The notes below the pieces were generated by a model that had not been told where the DNA came from, made no database searches, and was given only the letters and a program-made list of their open reading frames with translations. Below are positions 35,311-47,529 of a stretch of 64,000 bases of DNA, one piece after another; the stretch's first letter is position 1, and each line of letters starts with the position of its first letter. A program made the translations under genes and the position numbers. Source of the DNA: Gnetum montanum (Eukaryota; Streptophyta; Gnetopsida; Gnetales; Gnetaceae). Where the stretch lies: the NCBI GenBank assembly GCA_015680685.1, contig MNCI01016519.1, forward strand, positions 538,603-602,602, read 5' to 3'.

Positions 35311-36370
35311 TGTTGACCTTTTGGTATGTCAAAACCTTAAGGAAAATGAAGAATATAAAATTATGTGGTGGATGATGATTTTGTAGGACTTGAACAAGAA
35401 CTTCGCAAAAAGATCTAAGAACTCAAGGAAATAAGATCTATGTTAAGATGTCAAATAGAGACTAAAATGAAAAGATGAGAGCATGGATAAAAATGTAGTC
35501 TATAAATCCAATGAAGATGCTTTGAGGACTGCCAAGAAGAAAAATTAACAAGAGAATGCCTCAGAATTCAAAGTTTAGAAGTTGAGCAGACATCTTAGAA
35601 AAATAATAGACATCTATCCTCCATAGTAGATGTCTTACTTTCTAGGTAATCATATCTTTTGCATTAATGGTAATCTTAGATAGATATCTAAACTTCAAAG
35701 TAGATGTCTACACTAGCTGTTTGGTAGTGATTACATGAATTTGAAGGAGTTTTTGAAAACTCTAAGGCTATAAGATGATGTCAAAATCTTGGGAATTTTT
35801 TAAGAACTCTTCACAAAAAATTCCTTCATTATCTATTGTAAGCATTTCTATTCTTACTCTTCATTGTAATATCGCTTGCTTGATTGTAATTGTACTAAGC
35901 TTCAAGTACAAGGATTTGAAAATTTAGTTACAATTTTTCCTTGTTTGTTTTCTTCTTTCTTGTAGCCCTAAAGGGTTGATGTGCTTCTTACAAGAAGACA
36001 TCCTTATTAAGCTTATTAGGACTTGTGGGATTGAGTGATTTTGTGACCTCAAAACACTCCAAAGTGGAGATCAATTTTGTAAAGGTTATGGGATCCTCTA
36101 AACAAAATTTTGAGCTTGTTGAAATCTTGTGAGATTAAGTGGTTTCATAGTAATGAAACACTTTGAAGAAGAGCTCAAAGCTTGTATAGGGAGTAGTACC
36201 CTTCAAGCCACATTTTTGAAGAAGTAAAGTCTAGAGGTATGCATAGATTGTACCCTCCGATTACGGATCTACCGAATTTGGGAAACGATGTGAAATTTGG
36301 TGTGTTCTTGTGGCTAGTTCATTTTAATTTGAGAACTTATTCAACTCCCCTTCTAAGTTCTTGATCCATA
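35311..36370 (+). repeat. 3' LTR of Copia-2
   Basis: Begins TGTTGACCTTTTGGTATGTC and ends TTGATCCATA. Pairs with 30147-31208; scattered substitutions indicate an old insertion. Confidence 0.88.
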
Positions 36371-37050
36371 ATATATTAGTTAAAATGCAAGCTTATAAGC
36401 CAACAATTGGTAAAATATAAATGTAAGGCAATTAAGCAAAAAAAAAGAGTGAAAAATATGATATAATGGTTGTCATGAAGATAAGAAAGAAAAAAGGTTA
36501 CAAATGAATTACCAATTTAAGGCCTTGGTAGGCCACCAGTTTAAGGTTCATGGTAATAATTTTTATAAGTTTTTATGTTTTAAAATTTTTATGAACTTTT
36601 TAGGTTTCAAAATCTTTATGGTATTTTATGTTTTCTAAATAAAAGCATAAAAGGAAAATCATGAATAAGTTATAAATTTCATTCATAATAAGGCTAAGAC
36701 AAGACAAAGCATGCTAAAGAAAAGTGATACATGTAAAACAAAAGTTCAAAACTAGGCTATGTAGTAAAAAGAAAAAGGAAAAGGCTACATAGTTATTAAC
36801 ATAGGGGCAAGTACATAGGGAATGTACTCAATCATGCAACTACTTCCTAATCTTTGAAAGATTAGGAAAAGTATATGATATCCATTGTACAATCTTGTAC
36901 TCCCTATTTCCCTTACTGACTACATTGATTGGGAGCTCTTACCATGTTACATCCATAGTTTGGTTGTTTCTGATTTTGGACTAGTTTGCTCCTTTGGGTC
37001 TCTAAACTTCACTCTTAATAATAGAAGTTTCTTCTTGAAACTCTACTTTG
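36371..37050 (-). other. spacer downstream of protease, copy 2
   Basis: Part 2 of the spacer. It contains a perfect 12-bp inverted repeat at 36844-36868 (TTCCTAATCTTT, one base, complement). Words GGCTACATAG and GCTATGTAG match 1100-1200. No gene; about 170 bases nearest the protease may be the decayed C-terminus of pro. Confidence 0.5.
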
Positions 37051-40000
37051 GACCCTTACTCTACATAGACATTATTGACTGCCAAGGGAATTACACTATT
37101 GCTATGAATAATTATTCCAACTCTCTCATAAATCAAATAAATTTCTTGGTGTATGGGAAAGAAAACTACTCGTAATTGAGCTAACCAAGGCATCCATAGG
37201 ATGAGGTTAAATCCTAGCATTTCTTCCACTACTAAGAAGTTGGTAGATGTGGGGAATTTTTTTTCCATTACAAAGTCCAAGGAGATGGAACCCTTTATTG
37301 CAGCCTATGATTTGTTGAAGGATTTTAGGGTAGAGGTAAGAGTACTTTGCATGTGCTCAACTAGGCCTAACTATTCAACAATGGTAAAAGGTATAACATT
37401 TATCACTACCCTATCATCAACTTGCATCTTTTGTACATTTTATTGTCTAACCCTTATGGTTATGAAGAGAGGACCCTCATTATCTCACCATCCTAGGGGT
37501 TGGCCTTAACTTCATTGTTGTGAAACACTAGTGTAGTTGACTTCATTTCTTCCCTAGGTGAACATGGTACCATCATTGCATGGATGGACTCTTCATTAGT
37601 AGGAATGCCTTCACTAATGGAAATTGAAGCTAAAATCCTCAATAAAGCTTCACAGTGCACATAGGAGGTCATTACTATGTCATATAGGCTCAATGAAGTG
37701 TCTTTCTATTTTAAGGATAATTTCACCTGTCTGATGACATTGAGGAAGCCTTTGTCATTGGTTATTTTTTCTTGTTATTATTGACTTTAACTTCCTTCAT
37801 TTGTCCTTGGATTCAAATTTCAAGTTTTAATATTTGTGGTTTAGTTTCCTTCCACTTCTTGTGTTGTTTTTGGTCCTTCCTTGGCTAACTCATTAAAGCA
37901 TTTTGAGCATTGGAGCTCATGGGAATGGCTAAAATGGATGTGGGCTTCAATGTGTTCACCTCCTTCCAAGCCTTTGCTTGTTTGTTGTATTTTGCCTTAG
38001 GCTTTAGGATAGACTTCTTGCATTGCTTTGTAGGTGATTTCTTATTGTTGGGTTGCGAATAAGTTGTTGTGTTAGCCATCCTAAGAGGATGTTAATTAGC
38101 TTGAGTTGTAGGCTTCATAGTAGCGAGAGGGAGCACTCTATTAAAAAATGGTTTTTGAAAGGCATTGGTGATGGTATCCTTACAAAAAAAGGAGTCCTTA
38201 AACTAGATGAAGTTGAAGGGCCCCTTTCATTGCAATGGGCTATCCAAACCATAAATGGCTCTCTAGCAGGTTTTGGGCCATTGTTGACTTTGAATGCTGC
38301 TATTGTGTAAGGGCTATAGTTTGCATTCATCGGGTATTTATATACATGCATATATTAGTTTTGAGACCTAATCAAGTTGGAGGCATCCAATACTAGCTCT
38401 CTATTATCTATCATCTTTTGAAAGTCATTCTTTAAGGCTAAATAAAAGTTTTCATGACCAGGTAATTGATGATAGTGGAAAAATTGATCAAGTTTGAAGT
38501 ACTTTGATACTAGTGGATCATCCTTGGTTACTAAAGTCAGATCCTTAGCAATTCCACATAATTAATCATGCCTCTTATGAGCATTCTTAATCATTTTCAT
38601 GTATTGGATTTAGCCACTCTTGAGGGTCTACTCAAGGAGCTTGGATGGTTTTAATGGTAACTTGATGTATTTCAACCTATCTTTACTTTTAAAGTTAGGC
38701 CTTATGCAGCTTTAGGTAGAGGCCCCCAATGTTGAAAATTGGTTAGTTGTTTCATGGGCCTTAGATTAACTTGTTTTTGACCCTTGTGATGTCTTTTTTC
38801 CCTTGGTCATAGTGGCCACAGCTACATGATTCTACTTCCCCTATCCTTGTCCTTCCTTGTATGCTAATTGTTGTATGCTATGTAGGTAGGATTATGGTTG
38901 TTCTTAGGAGCATCATTTATGTTTCTGGTTTGTGAGAAAGCCTAGTTAAGGGATCTCAAGTCTAAATAATATAATTTGGAGTTGATGAAATCTTTGATTG
39001 TCTCCTTGAAAATAGGTAGAAGGTGGATTTTGGTTATAGGATAAGTAATCTCATTAAGTAGAGCGTTCCATAGTTGGATAAATTTTGGATAGGTTCAAGA
39101 AGCCCCTGTTTGATTTTCATTAGCTAGTCCAAGGTGGTGTTTAGTTTCAAGTTATACTTGCAATGATTCACAAATTATGAGATTAAGTCCTCTAATGAGG
39201 TAATGGATCCTCTAGGCAATGTGTGCTACTAGTCTAAGGATTTCACAATAAGGGACATGGAGAAGATTCACATAATGGTGTGTGGCCAAGCTTGTATCAA
39301 TAAGAATTTAGAATGGAAGATGGTGAGTTATGCATTTGGATTACCCTCACTATTGTACTTGGTAAATTATGATATGGGAGTGCTTGAGGGAAGAGCGATT
39401 TTGGAAATAGTTGGACTAATGGGATCCTCTTGATAAAAATCCATTATGTTAACTATCTACATGGTGAAGACTTTGAGCTTGTATAGTTTTTCCTTGAGGT
39501 CTTGGATTATCTCAAAGGCCTAATCCAAGCCTTAAGGCACTCTAGTGAGTTGTGGGCGCTATACAAATGGTTGTGGAAAAAGTTGAGAGCCTTGAGGCCT
39601 TGTGATGGGTAATGGTAAGGATGAAAGAGGTTGTGTGATCATGGTTGTAGAGGGCTAAATAGTGAAAAGGAGGTTTGCATTGGTACTTGAGAGACAAAAG
39701 GGGGAAATGGAATATGGGAAACTTGAGTGACTTGGGATCCCACTAAGGGGTCCACTAGAATAGAGAAGGGATGAGTCGTGATGAACACCATAGGTGATGA
39801 TCATGCAGAGAAAGGTTGTGTTGCAAGAGGTATGGATGAGAAGAGTGAGGTTGATTGAGGCACATGTTATACCTAGTGAGTGGAGATGATGGGCATTGGC
39901 CCAAACATAGTAGGATGGGCATGTAGTAAAGAAGGTTGAGAACCTTGCCTCAACAAAGATGTAGGAGAGGCTAAACTGGGTGTAATGATTTAGGAAGAAA

Positions 40001-40382
40001 ATTGTTAAAAAATGCTTCCAATGAAGGTGTTGAGCTCTGGTTTGGCCTCGAATTCATCTTGCTCCTCAAGGAAAATTTTTGAGCTAATTTCCTCACTTAA
40101 CTCATCCATTTCTATTAATTGGGCTAGTATACACCTATGAATGTTAATTAGTTTTATTTTGTCACAAGGGAAGGGGATGTACTCCATATTTCTATGGATT
40201 AACTCATACTCATGCTTGGATTTAGATTCCATGCATGGGATGATTAAGCCTACTTGAATTTTGGCACATATGAAATTGTAATATTCTTTGTTTATTATAG
40301 CAAAGTTTTGGTTTTGGTCCCTCTACTTGAGCAATTTTCTACTCTCAACAATATCTAGGTCTTTGAGGTTATATACGTGAAT
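37050..40382 (-). pseudogene. gag: Ty3/gypsy gag-pro polyprotein, copy 2 (decayed)
   Basis: Homologous throughout to 1210-4027 and 57782-60500. The N-terminal sequence HVYNLKDLDIVES near 40382 lacks its ATG (reads ATT). An open piece (40005-40232) carries MESKSKHEYEL. Capsid remnants lie at about 39100-39480, the Pro-rich tail (KPTSILAIPM) at 37885-38079. Protease follows at about 37050-37430: the active-site D-x-G reads DDR, then NVIPFTIVE, and GFNLILWMPWLAQL corresponds to the conserved LLGRPW segment. Protease would cut the polyprotein. Many stops. The 5' leader and LTR lie at 40383-42606. Confidence 0.82.
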
Positions 40383-41384
40383 TGCATCTTGACTGGAAGT
40401 CATGCAAGTCAAGTTGATTGACAACATAGTTGGTTTTCAAAAAGGCATTAACCAGATATTCAACCAAGTTTTGAATTAATATTTCCAATAGGTGGTATTT
40501 CCTAGCATATAAATGGTGTCTTTTCTATAAAAAGGATGTAAACTATAGGTGTAGTGCATGTGGTAGTGGCAGTGCTATGTACTACACTAGTAAAGATTTA
40601 AAATTAATTAATTTCAAATTTCTTGGATTTTGGAATGTAAGGAATAGGGGCTTTAACTCCAACTGGTTATTGGAAAAATATTTGTATGAAAATCCTAAAA
40701 TCTGGCTTCCAGTTTTTACATTGGGTTATCTCCACCCAACTTGCACTGGAAAAAGAGATACACTTGCTTTGTAGAAGATACACTGGGCTTTTCTAAAAAT
40801 AAGTACACTTGTTTTCTTAGCAACAAATATGCTAGGTTCTTGTAATAAGTATGCTAGGCTTTTAATAAAAAATATGTTGGGTATTTTCCTTATTGAAAAT
40901 ATGATGGTACTTTCCCAAAAAAATAGGCTAGTATTTTTCCTATGGGAAAAATATGTGGGATGGTTCTTGGGAAAGATACGCTGGGTTTAAGAAAAGATAA
41001 GTTGGTTTTCCTAAGAAATAAATATGTTGGATTTTATGGGAAATCCAATGGAAAAATTTCACAACTGCAAGTGGGTGATGGTTTGCAAAAATACGTTGGC
41101 CCTTGAAAAACCTAAAGATAAATTTTAGTAGGTAGAAAGTGTATATTCCCTAGGAATGATGTTAGCTTCAAAAAGTCTAATAGTTGTTGGAAAAATATAG
41201 AACATCCAACATGCTGTAATAAATACACTAGGTAAAAATTGTAGGGGAATAAATGGCTATGCTAGTTTTGAGTAGGTTTTCAAGGTAATATTTTAAAGAT
41301 TTTTTTGGTAAAAAAAAGTAAATAAAAATTAAAATTGATAAATAGGTAAGGATAGAGTAGGATTGAATGAAGAATTTGGATGGA
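40383..41384 (-). other. 5' leader of copy 2 with minisatellite
   Basis: Non-coding. From 40745 to 41225 about a dozen degenerate units of 25-40 bases carry AAATATGCTGGG, GATACACTGGGC or AATACGTTGGCC, the same word family as region X of D. The matching leaders of copies 1 and 3 have different words. Confidence 0.65.
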
Positions 41385-41403
41385 GGCCCTCCTTCTAGTG
41401 CCA
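41385..41403 (-). promoter_or_regulatory. putative primer-binding site, copy 2
   Basis: Minus strand TGGCACTAGAAGGAGGGCC, seven or so bases after the LTR end. Same position and sequence as in copies 1 and 3. Confidence 0.6.
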
Positions 41404-41410
41404 AAAAGTA

Positions 41411-42606
41411 TAACATCAAAAAAATTTGGTGTTGGAAATCCAACGATTCTTGGTGAAATAGTATAACCTTGGATTCCACGAGCCTTAAGAAAGAGATTTG
41501 AAGTACCTTGGATGGTCTTGTTGATCACCCAGGGACTTAGGATTCATAAAATAGTGTAAATAAATTTATATGCAAATGCAGATCTAATTCAAAAGAAATA
41601 GAAAAAAGAAGAAGCTTGCACTAAATAAATGAACTGCAAATTCCATCAAAATAGTAAAGTGTTGCAAGACCAAAGTTTAAATGAGTAGAAGTTTATGTGC
41701 TTATAATGCACAAAGAGTTGCACAAAATATGCTTGAAGCCTGATTAAAGATAGTAGAGTGTGTCCTATAGTCAACTTCTATATCCAGATGCTCAAAATTT
41801 CACTCCCGAAGCTCCTTGTTGGTTTCTATGCACTAGATCTACATTGTTGGTGGTATATGGTTGTTGGACTTTTGGTTGATCTAGGCTACTTTGAAAGTCT
41901 CTTTGCTCAACCTGAATGAAAATTTTCTAAAAGTCCTTGTAAAGTGATCAAGCTTGGTTTATATAGGCTATTGCAGTCTGATTTGCTGCTACAAATTTTT
42001 TCCATAATTGTTGATAGATCCTTGCAAATTTTTGATGTTGCAAGGCATCCAACCCTAGTGTATTTATCAAGTATGATAACTTTGATGAATGAAGGATATC
42101 ATAAATATGCTAGCTTCACCATAAGTATGCTGGCTTCCACATAAATATGCTAGCTTCCACATGCAGACTAAGGCCCAACAATTTATATGTTGGCCTTAAC
42201 ATAAAACTCAAAGCCTAATAATTTATACATTGGCTACAAGTAGCTCTAGCGTATAAACTACTATGACCAATATAAAAATGATGAAAAGTAAAATTTTGTG
42301 ATTCCCAAGGCATTTTTAGCCTTTCCGAGCTTAGGTACATGCATGATTTAAATTTTTTCACTTGGAAAGTGAGGAAATCACAACTTATGAAGTGTGTTTT
42401 AGCCTCCCTAAGTTAAGATATATGAGATTACAACCTTTGAACTACAAACTTCACATTTTATAATAAGATCTTGCCTCAAGTTCAATGGTGAAGGTTATAA
42501 TGCCAAACACTAGGAAAATAAGGCAATTGTATCTACTATTATTTTACACCAAATTACAATGGTTTTGGTCATGAGTTACAACATGAATTTTCTTTGTGGT
42601 GTTTCA
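41411..42606 (-). mobile_element. 5' LTR of copy 2/D
   Basis: On the minus strand it starts TGAAACACCACAAAG at 42606 and ends near 41411. Contains the shared blocks TTCATGTTGTAACTC, CCTTCACCATTGAAC and AAAATGCCTTGGG. Internal word repeats (AATATGCTAGCTTCCAC, 42100-42165; TTATACATTGGC, 42220) match the 5' leader and region X of D. TG...CA ends are visible. Confidence 0.78.
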
Positions 42607-44689
42607 CTAATTAATTTAAATCATGATTTTTGATCATTGATTCATGGTATGATGCTAATATGTTCATTTCAATATTGATTACATTAGATTTTCATTATTT
42701 TAAAAGATTCCAATCCTTTTTCTTTTTGTTAGTTTTTAATTAATCTGCTATGATTTAGACTTCTTTGTCATGTCATTGTCTTGTTGGTTAGTCTTTCTTC
42801 AAGTTGTAAAGTTGATTATATTTGTTGTATTATGTCCTTTTTCTCCCCAATGTTTATTCACAATTATTATTCATTTGGTGATATTTATGTATTATTTTCT
42901 ATCTTATTCAGTTTTCATATTGTAACCATGAGATAACCAAGAGTTGTTGTGAGACTATTGATGTTGATAATGAATCATTATTAGGTTGTGGCTCATACCA
43001 TGCATGGTGATGGGATGGTGATGAGATTATGGTTGACCCTTTAACCACCCCTCACATTTCTAGGTTATATTTTTGGCAATCCTACAATCCCATGAGTCAT
43101 GATCTATTCATGGTCAATTTGTGGTCTATACCATGAATCATTGTGAAAGCATGGTCAAATATTCTCTATATTTTATATCATTATAAGTTATTTTATATGC
43201 TTTATTATCAACTATAGGATGTGCTCTAGTCATGGTCTGTCCACCATAGGCCATGGTTAGGTTCTGATCAAGTTGTAGTTAATTTTGTTTCACCCTTTTT
43301 GCAAGTGATTTTTCAATGTAATCCATGAGCCATGAATAGATTGTGCTTAGTAATCATAGCCATGGTATGGTAGTGACCTTCCAATCTCGTCGTTCTTAAT
43401 CCCATGTTATCTTTGAAACTTAACTGACATGTTTGAACAACAATTGACTTAGTTCAACATAAGTTTCATAAGCCTAGGCTATGTTGGTTTGTTTGTTTTG
43501 ATCATTTAGTCAATTATTGGAATTTTCAAATCAATTAGACTTATCATTAGTGGTGAGATTCCTTCACCATTAAACTTTTATTTATTCTAGTTTGGATGCT
43601 CATTTAAATATCATTTGTTAAAAGCCAATACTAAGTTGTGTAGCCAATTGGAGATGGACTCCTTAAAGATATTTGTTATTTGACCCTTGCTATATGTTCC
43701 ATGGTATAGAAGAGGATGATCCATGACTTATTAGTCCTTTTATTTGATAACTCTAGAATAGTAGAGGTGAGTCCTCAGTAACACCTTTATTACTAATAGT
43801 TTGGTTTAAGACTAATAAATAAATATATATGCATGGTAGTTTGGCGTTTGGTCTGGAAATTGAAAAAAAAATATGATAATAATTTATACATTTAAAATTA
43901 TGTATGGTGCATGCTAGCCTCCTTATTTGTATATTGATGGGTGAAATAAAAAATTGGATTTGATTATAGTTTAATTGATGTTTGGATCGATGTATGATTT
44001 ATGATATTGGAAGGTGTTTTCAAATTGACATGTTTTGTAGGCCAGCATGCCTTAACCTAGCGACCATAAGAGTTGTCCTTAATTTAGCTACAAGAGGTGC
44101 TAGAATTCTGATTAAGTATATACTAGCCCTCTCTGTTATTTTTATATTACCATGGCTAGGTAGAAGAAAAAGATTCCTTTGGTGATCATTGTTAATTTTT
44201 TACTTCTTGCATGTTTATTTCTAGTACTAGTCTATTTTTCTTTTGGCATTATTATGATATTTTATATACATGTTTCAAATTACTCTCTTTTCATGTATTA
44301 TGTAACTAGATTATGAATGTTTACACATGGATGGATATTCTTCAATACTATTGGATATTTATAATGATGTTTCATATTTGAATATTTATGTTCTATTATC
44401 TCTTTTTAGTTCAGCTTTTATTTTTGATTCTTTTATATATTTTTATATTAATTAATTTTATTTAATTTTTCCATTGCAAAAATATTCTTTATTTAGATAT
44501 GGCTCATTGTATTTCCTTTTACTTTGTTATTGTTGCATTTTTTTGTTTTTAATTTTCTATTTCTTTTATCATGATCAATCATTCATTAGGGGTTCTATAT
44601 CTATTATGATGCTCTCTAACCTAAGGTGATGACAAAAGGTGTTAAAATATTATTTTTTGCTCAACCACTCCATTTTTGGTTCATATTAA
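42607..44689. other. unassigned repeat-like DNA
   Basis: No gene recognised. The first 800 bases repeat CATGGT/ACCATG words (TTTGTGGTCTATACCATGA, GGCCATGGTTAGG), resembling the word-rich LTR or region X of the Tat-like family, so it may be part of another copy. 43780-44690 is A/T-rich without recognisable motifs; the open frame at 43982-44185 has no known motif. Confidence 0.35.
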
Positions 44690-44949
44690 CATGTAGTTTC
44701 TTTTGAGATATCATGATTTTTATAACATTCATTGATAAATTAATTTATAAACTATTCTAGCACTTGTTATTAATTTAATTCCTAAGGTAAGCCTATTCTC
44801 AACCAATTTATTAAAATCTTGAAAGAATTCAAACACTTCATCTTTGGAATGGAGAATGTGATCCAATGTACCTAGTAAAATCATCAATAAGCATCAAAAA
44901 ATTATTTATGTTCTACATGAAACATATTGGACACTAGACTTACAATATT

Positions 44950-45020
44950 CATGTGAATTAGCTCCAAATATTTGATCCTCCTCTTACTTCTATAGGAATA
45001 TGGAACTACCTTTTATTTAC
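44950..45020. repeat. inverted duplication, left arm
   Basis: Reverse complement of 45738-45806 over 69 bases with two mismatches. This arm lies in its expected integrase context, so it is the probable source. Confidence 0.85.
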
Positions 45021-45737
45021 CCTTTAGACATGTATCAAAAATCTCTTTTTGTGCTTCATGAAACTTGACTCTAATGCCTACTTGATTTTTGATAATCTTG
45101 AGAAGGTTGGAATAGGAGGCATGAACAAGCCTTTAATGCCATAATCATACCATATCATGCTTAGAAGACTCTTGACTTGTGCTTACATGAGTAAAGTGCA
45201 TTGGCTCAAAACAACAAATCTAATTTATTAATATGAGAAATTTTGCAACTAAACCATTAATATTTGAGATGATTCCTTCATCATTCTTAAATATTATCTT
45301 ATTATCTTTTATTAAAATTTGATAAACTAAAATAAGAAAATTAGGTAATTTAGTAATATAGAATACATCATGGACTTTGATGGGTAATCATTATTAAGAA
45401 TAATTTGACACTTATCAATACCTTCAATTTTTACATGAGCCTCATCATTACTTTAAAGGACCCTAGAATCTTATCATTCTTGAATTCTATAAAAAAATAA
45501 TTTTCAAAAATCATATGATTACTATATCCACTATTAATTATTCAAGTAGAGGAACTAATTTTTTTAGCCATGTAAAATGCAGAAAAATTAGTATAAGATC
45601 CATCATCTACTTCTTTAGCTTTTCTTGGGTTGATGAAGAATCTCCTTATTGTTATGCTTGATTGCTACCTTCTCAAATTGCAAGGTTTTGAAATTTTAGT
45701 CTCTATAATCATTTGTCATGCATGTGATGGAGGATCA

Positions 45738-45806
45738 AATAAAAGGTAGTTCCATATTCGTATAGAAGTAAGAGGAGGATCAAATATTTGGAGCTAATAC
45801 ACATGG
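45738..45806. repeat. inverted duplication, right arm
   Basis: Copy of the integrase piece 44950-45020 in opposite orientation, placed in what should be gag. Two differences in 69 bases, far fewer than expected from the decay around it. Confidence 0.85.
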
Positions 45807-46503
45807 AGGAACTACCTTCTTAAATCATGTAAATGATGCAAAGGTAATGTTTTTTTGTTGGAGGTTAGATCTTTCATCTCATTTACTTCCTCTTTTTCCT
45901 CTTTCTTAATCTCTAAAGTTTAATTGTTTCCTCTCTTAAGATGTGACTTTCTCCTTTAAAAATTTACTCTTTGTCTTCATTTTATTTTTCAGCCTCTACC
46001 TCTTGAAGGATCTTAAGTAATATTTGCATTATCTTACCTTGATGAGGAAGAATTTTTTAGCTATTGGAGATCCCTTAGGTTCATCATTTTTTGACTTCCA
46101 TATTTTCAAACTCTATACTTACTTTTAGCTTCTCAATCTTTCTATTGGACTTATTTCCCTTATAATCCTCTTTAAGGACATTGTAAAAATCTTTAGAAAT
46201 ATTTTCAGTTATAATTTTATCCCTAATGGCCTCGCTACAACATATACATATTATCATCCTAGTTAATGTATCTATCTTAGGATCTTTTAATAATATCCTT
46301 TATTTCTACCTTGTTAGAGGATTGACATTTGGCAGAATTACAAGCTTAGTTATTACACATGATTAGAAATTATTAATTTATAATAAAAATTTGATTAAAT
46401 AAGAACAATAAGAAAATATTAAGATCCATTAAAGATAATAGAATCATTGAAGACCATTTTTTAACCTTCTTCTTCGAAAATTATCAACTCTAATACCACT
46501 TGT

Positions 46504-46880
46504 CTAAGATTGGAAGTCGAATAAGATCCCTTGTGTTAGGTTGATATAGAAATTTTAGCTGTATTGACATTGATTTTAGGCATCATGAGTTAACCACAAA
46601 TGATAGAGAAGCCATGATGTGCAACTTCTTGAGTCATGATGAAGTTGTATTATTGTAAGACAAGTGAGACATAGGCTATTTTCTATTAAAAATAGATATA
46701 AATAAAGTCTAAGCAAATCACTAGCTAGCAAGGAGTCATGCTCATATCTTACTGACTATTCAATCCTTTGTGGTATCTCCTATGCTTCAAATTTAATCTT
46801 ATAGTTGAATAATGAGTCATGGAAATATTGAAATCCTAGATGATGAGTGGATCACACGTCATGGTAAGGTTTTGATTTCT
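46504..46880 (-). mobile_element. 5' LTR of Copia-3
   Basis: The minus strand ends CAATCTTAGACA just before the primer site. It contains a TATA-like TTTATATC (about 46690-46700, minus). The upstream edge near 46880 is approximate. A short LTR of about 0.35-0.4 kb. Confidence 0.6.
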
Positions 46881-46889
46881 TTTAATGAG

Positions 46890-47529
46890 TTATGATGATG
46901 TCATGGTTATAGTTTTTGAGCATTATAGATTTTTCTTGGGCCAAAGTGTAGCATGTGGGCTTAAAGCCCAAGTGCTACATGCTACCTTATATGCTACCAT
47001 AGCATGTGGAACCAAGATGTATAACATCTAAAATTAAACTCCAAATCTCACATGCTACCATACTGTGTGAAGTTGGAATATGCAGTGTATGAAATTAAAA
47101 CCCAAATCCCACATGTTTCCTTATAAGTTGTGATAGTGTATAAAGGTAAAATGTGAAGCTTATGAAATTAAAAGGTTAATTTTTGTATCTTGTGAAGCAT
47201 TTTTAGCCTCTAAAAGTTGGCATACATGAAGTTTGTAGTTTGTGAAGCATTTTTGGCCTCCACAAGCTAGAATACATGGAATTCACGATGTGTGAGACAT
47301 TTTTGACCTCCATGAGCTAGGATAAATGGGATTTGTAGTGTGTAGGCTACCAATATCATTCTTTTATATTGAAACTAGCTTAAAAGTTTTCTAATATAAG
47401 GTTGAAGAATAGTATTTTTGGTAGGAAAATAAGGTAATTATTTCTATCTTCACATCTCTACTAAATTAGAACAAAAATTTTGGCTATGGGCTTTCATTTG
47501 TAACATGAATTTTTCTTTGAGTTGTTTCA
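46890..47529 (-). mobile_element. 3' LTR of element B (truncated)
   Basis: Minus strand begins TGAAACAACTCAAAG at 47529 after a purine tract. Contains the 'gaggccaaaaatgcttcacaa' type block repeated three times and B's private word (CACATGCTATGGTAGCATAT, 46930-47110). The last part is missing where Copia-3 begins. Confidence 0.65.

Larger units (their letters stand above)
30147..36370 (+). mobile_element. Copia-2: Ty1/copia element with both LTRs and decayed gag-pol
   Basis: About 6.2 kb, inserted in the spacer of copy 2/D. LTRs 30147-31208 and 35311-36370 are nearly equal in length (1062 and 1060). Domain order gag, integrase, RT, RNase H is that of Ty1/copia. Flanks CTATG and ATATA are at best a weak target-site duplication. 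Its LTRs resemble those of Copia-1 (TTGAGCTTGTCAGGATCC, GGATTGAGTG), so both belong to one clade; the long gag suggests the SIRE/Maximus group, but tentatively. Confidence 0.88.
44690..46503 (-). pseudogene. Copia-3: 5' fragment of a Ty1/copia element (gag to integrase)
   Basis: Minus strand. Directly after the primer site (AGTGGTATTAGAG, 46491-46503) come gag relics including a Lys/Glu-rich region and RGRG near 45990-46010. The integrase start is at 44800-45110: the zinc-binding region with GLV-type and CLKGK motifs, KRRIKYLELIHMN, then LMLIDDFTRYIG and an EVFEFFQDFNKLV-type segment split between frames. RT and RNase H are absent, so the element is truncated at about 44690. A 69-bp piece of the integrase zone also occurs inverted at 45738-45806. 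Confidence 0.7.

Noticed and set aside
43982-44185. Possible small hydrophobic protein
   Set aside because: No homologous copy in the window, no conserved motif, and random frames of this length are common in A/T-rich DNA.
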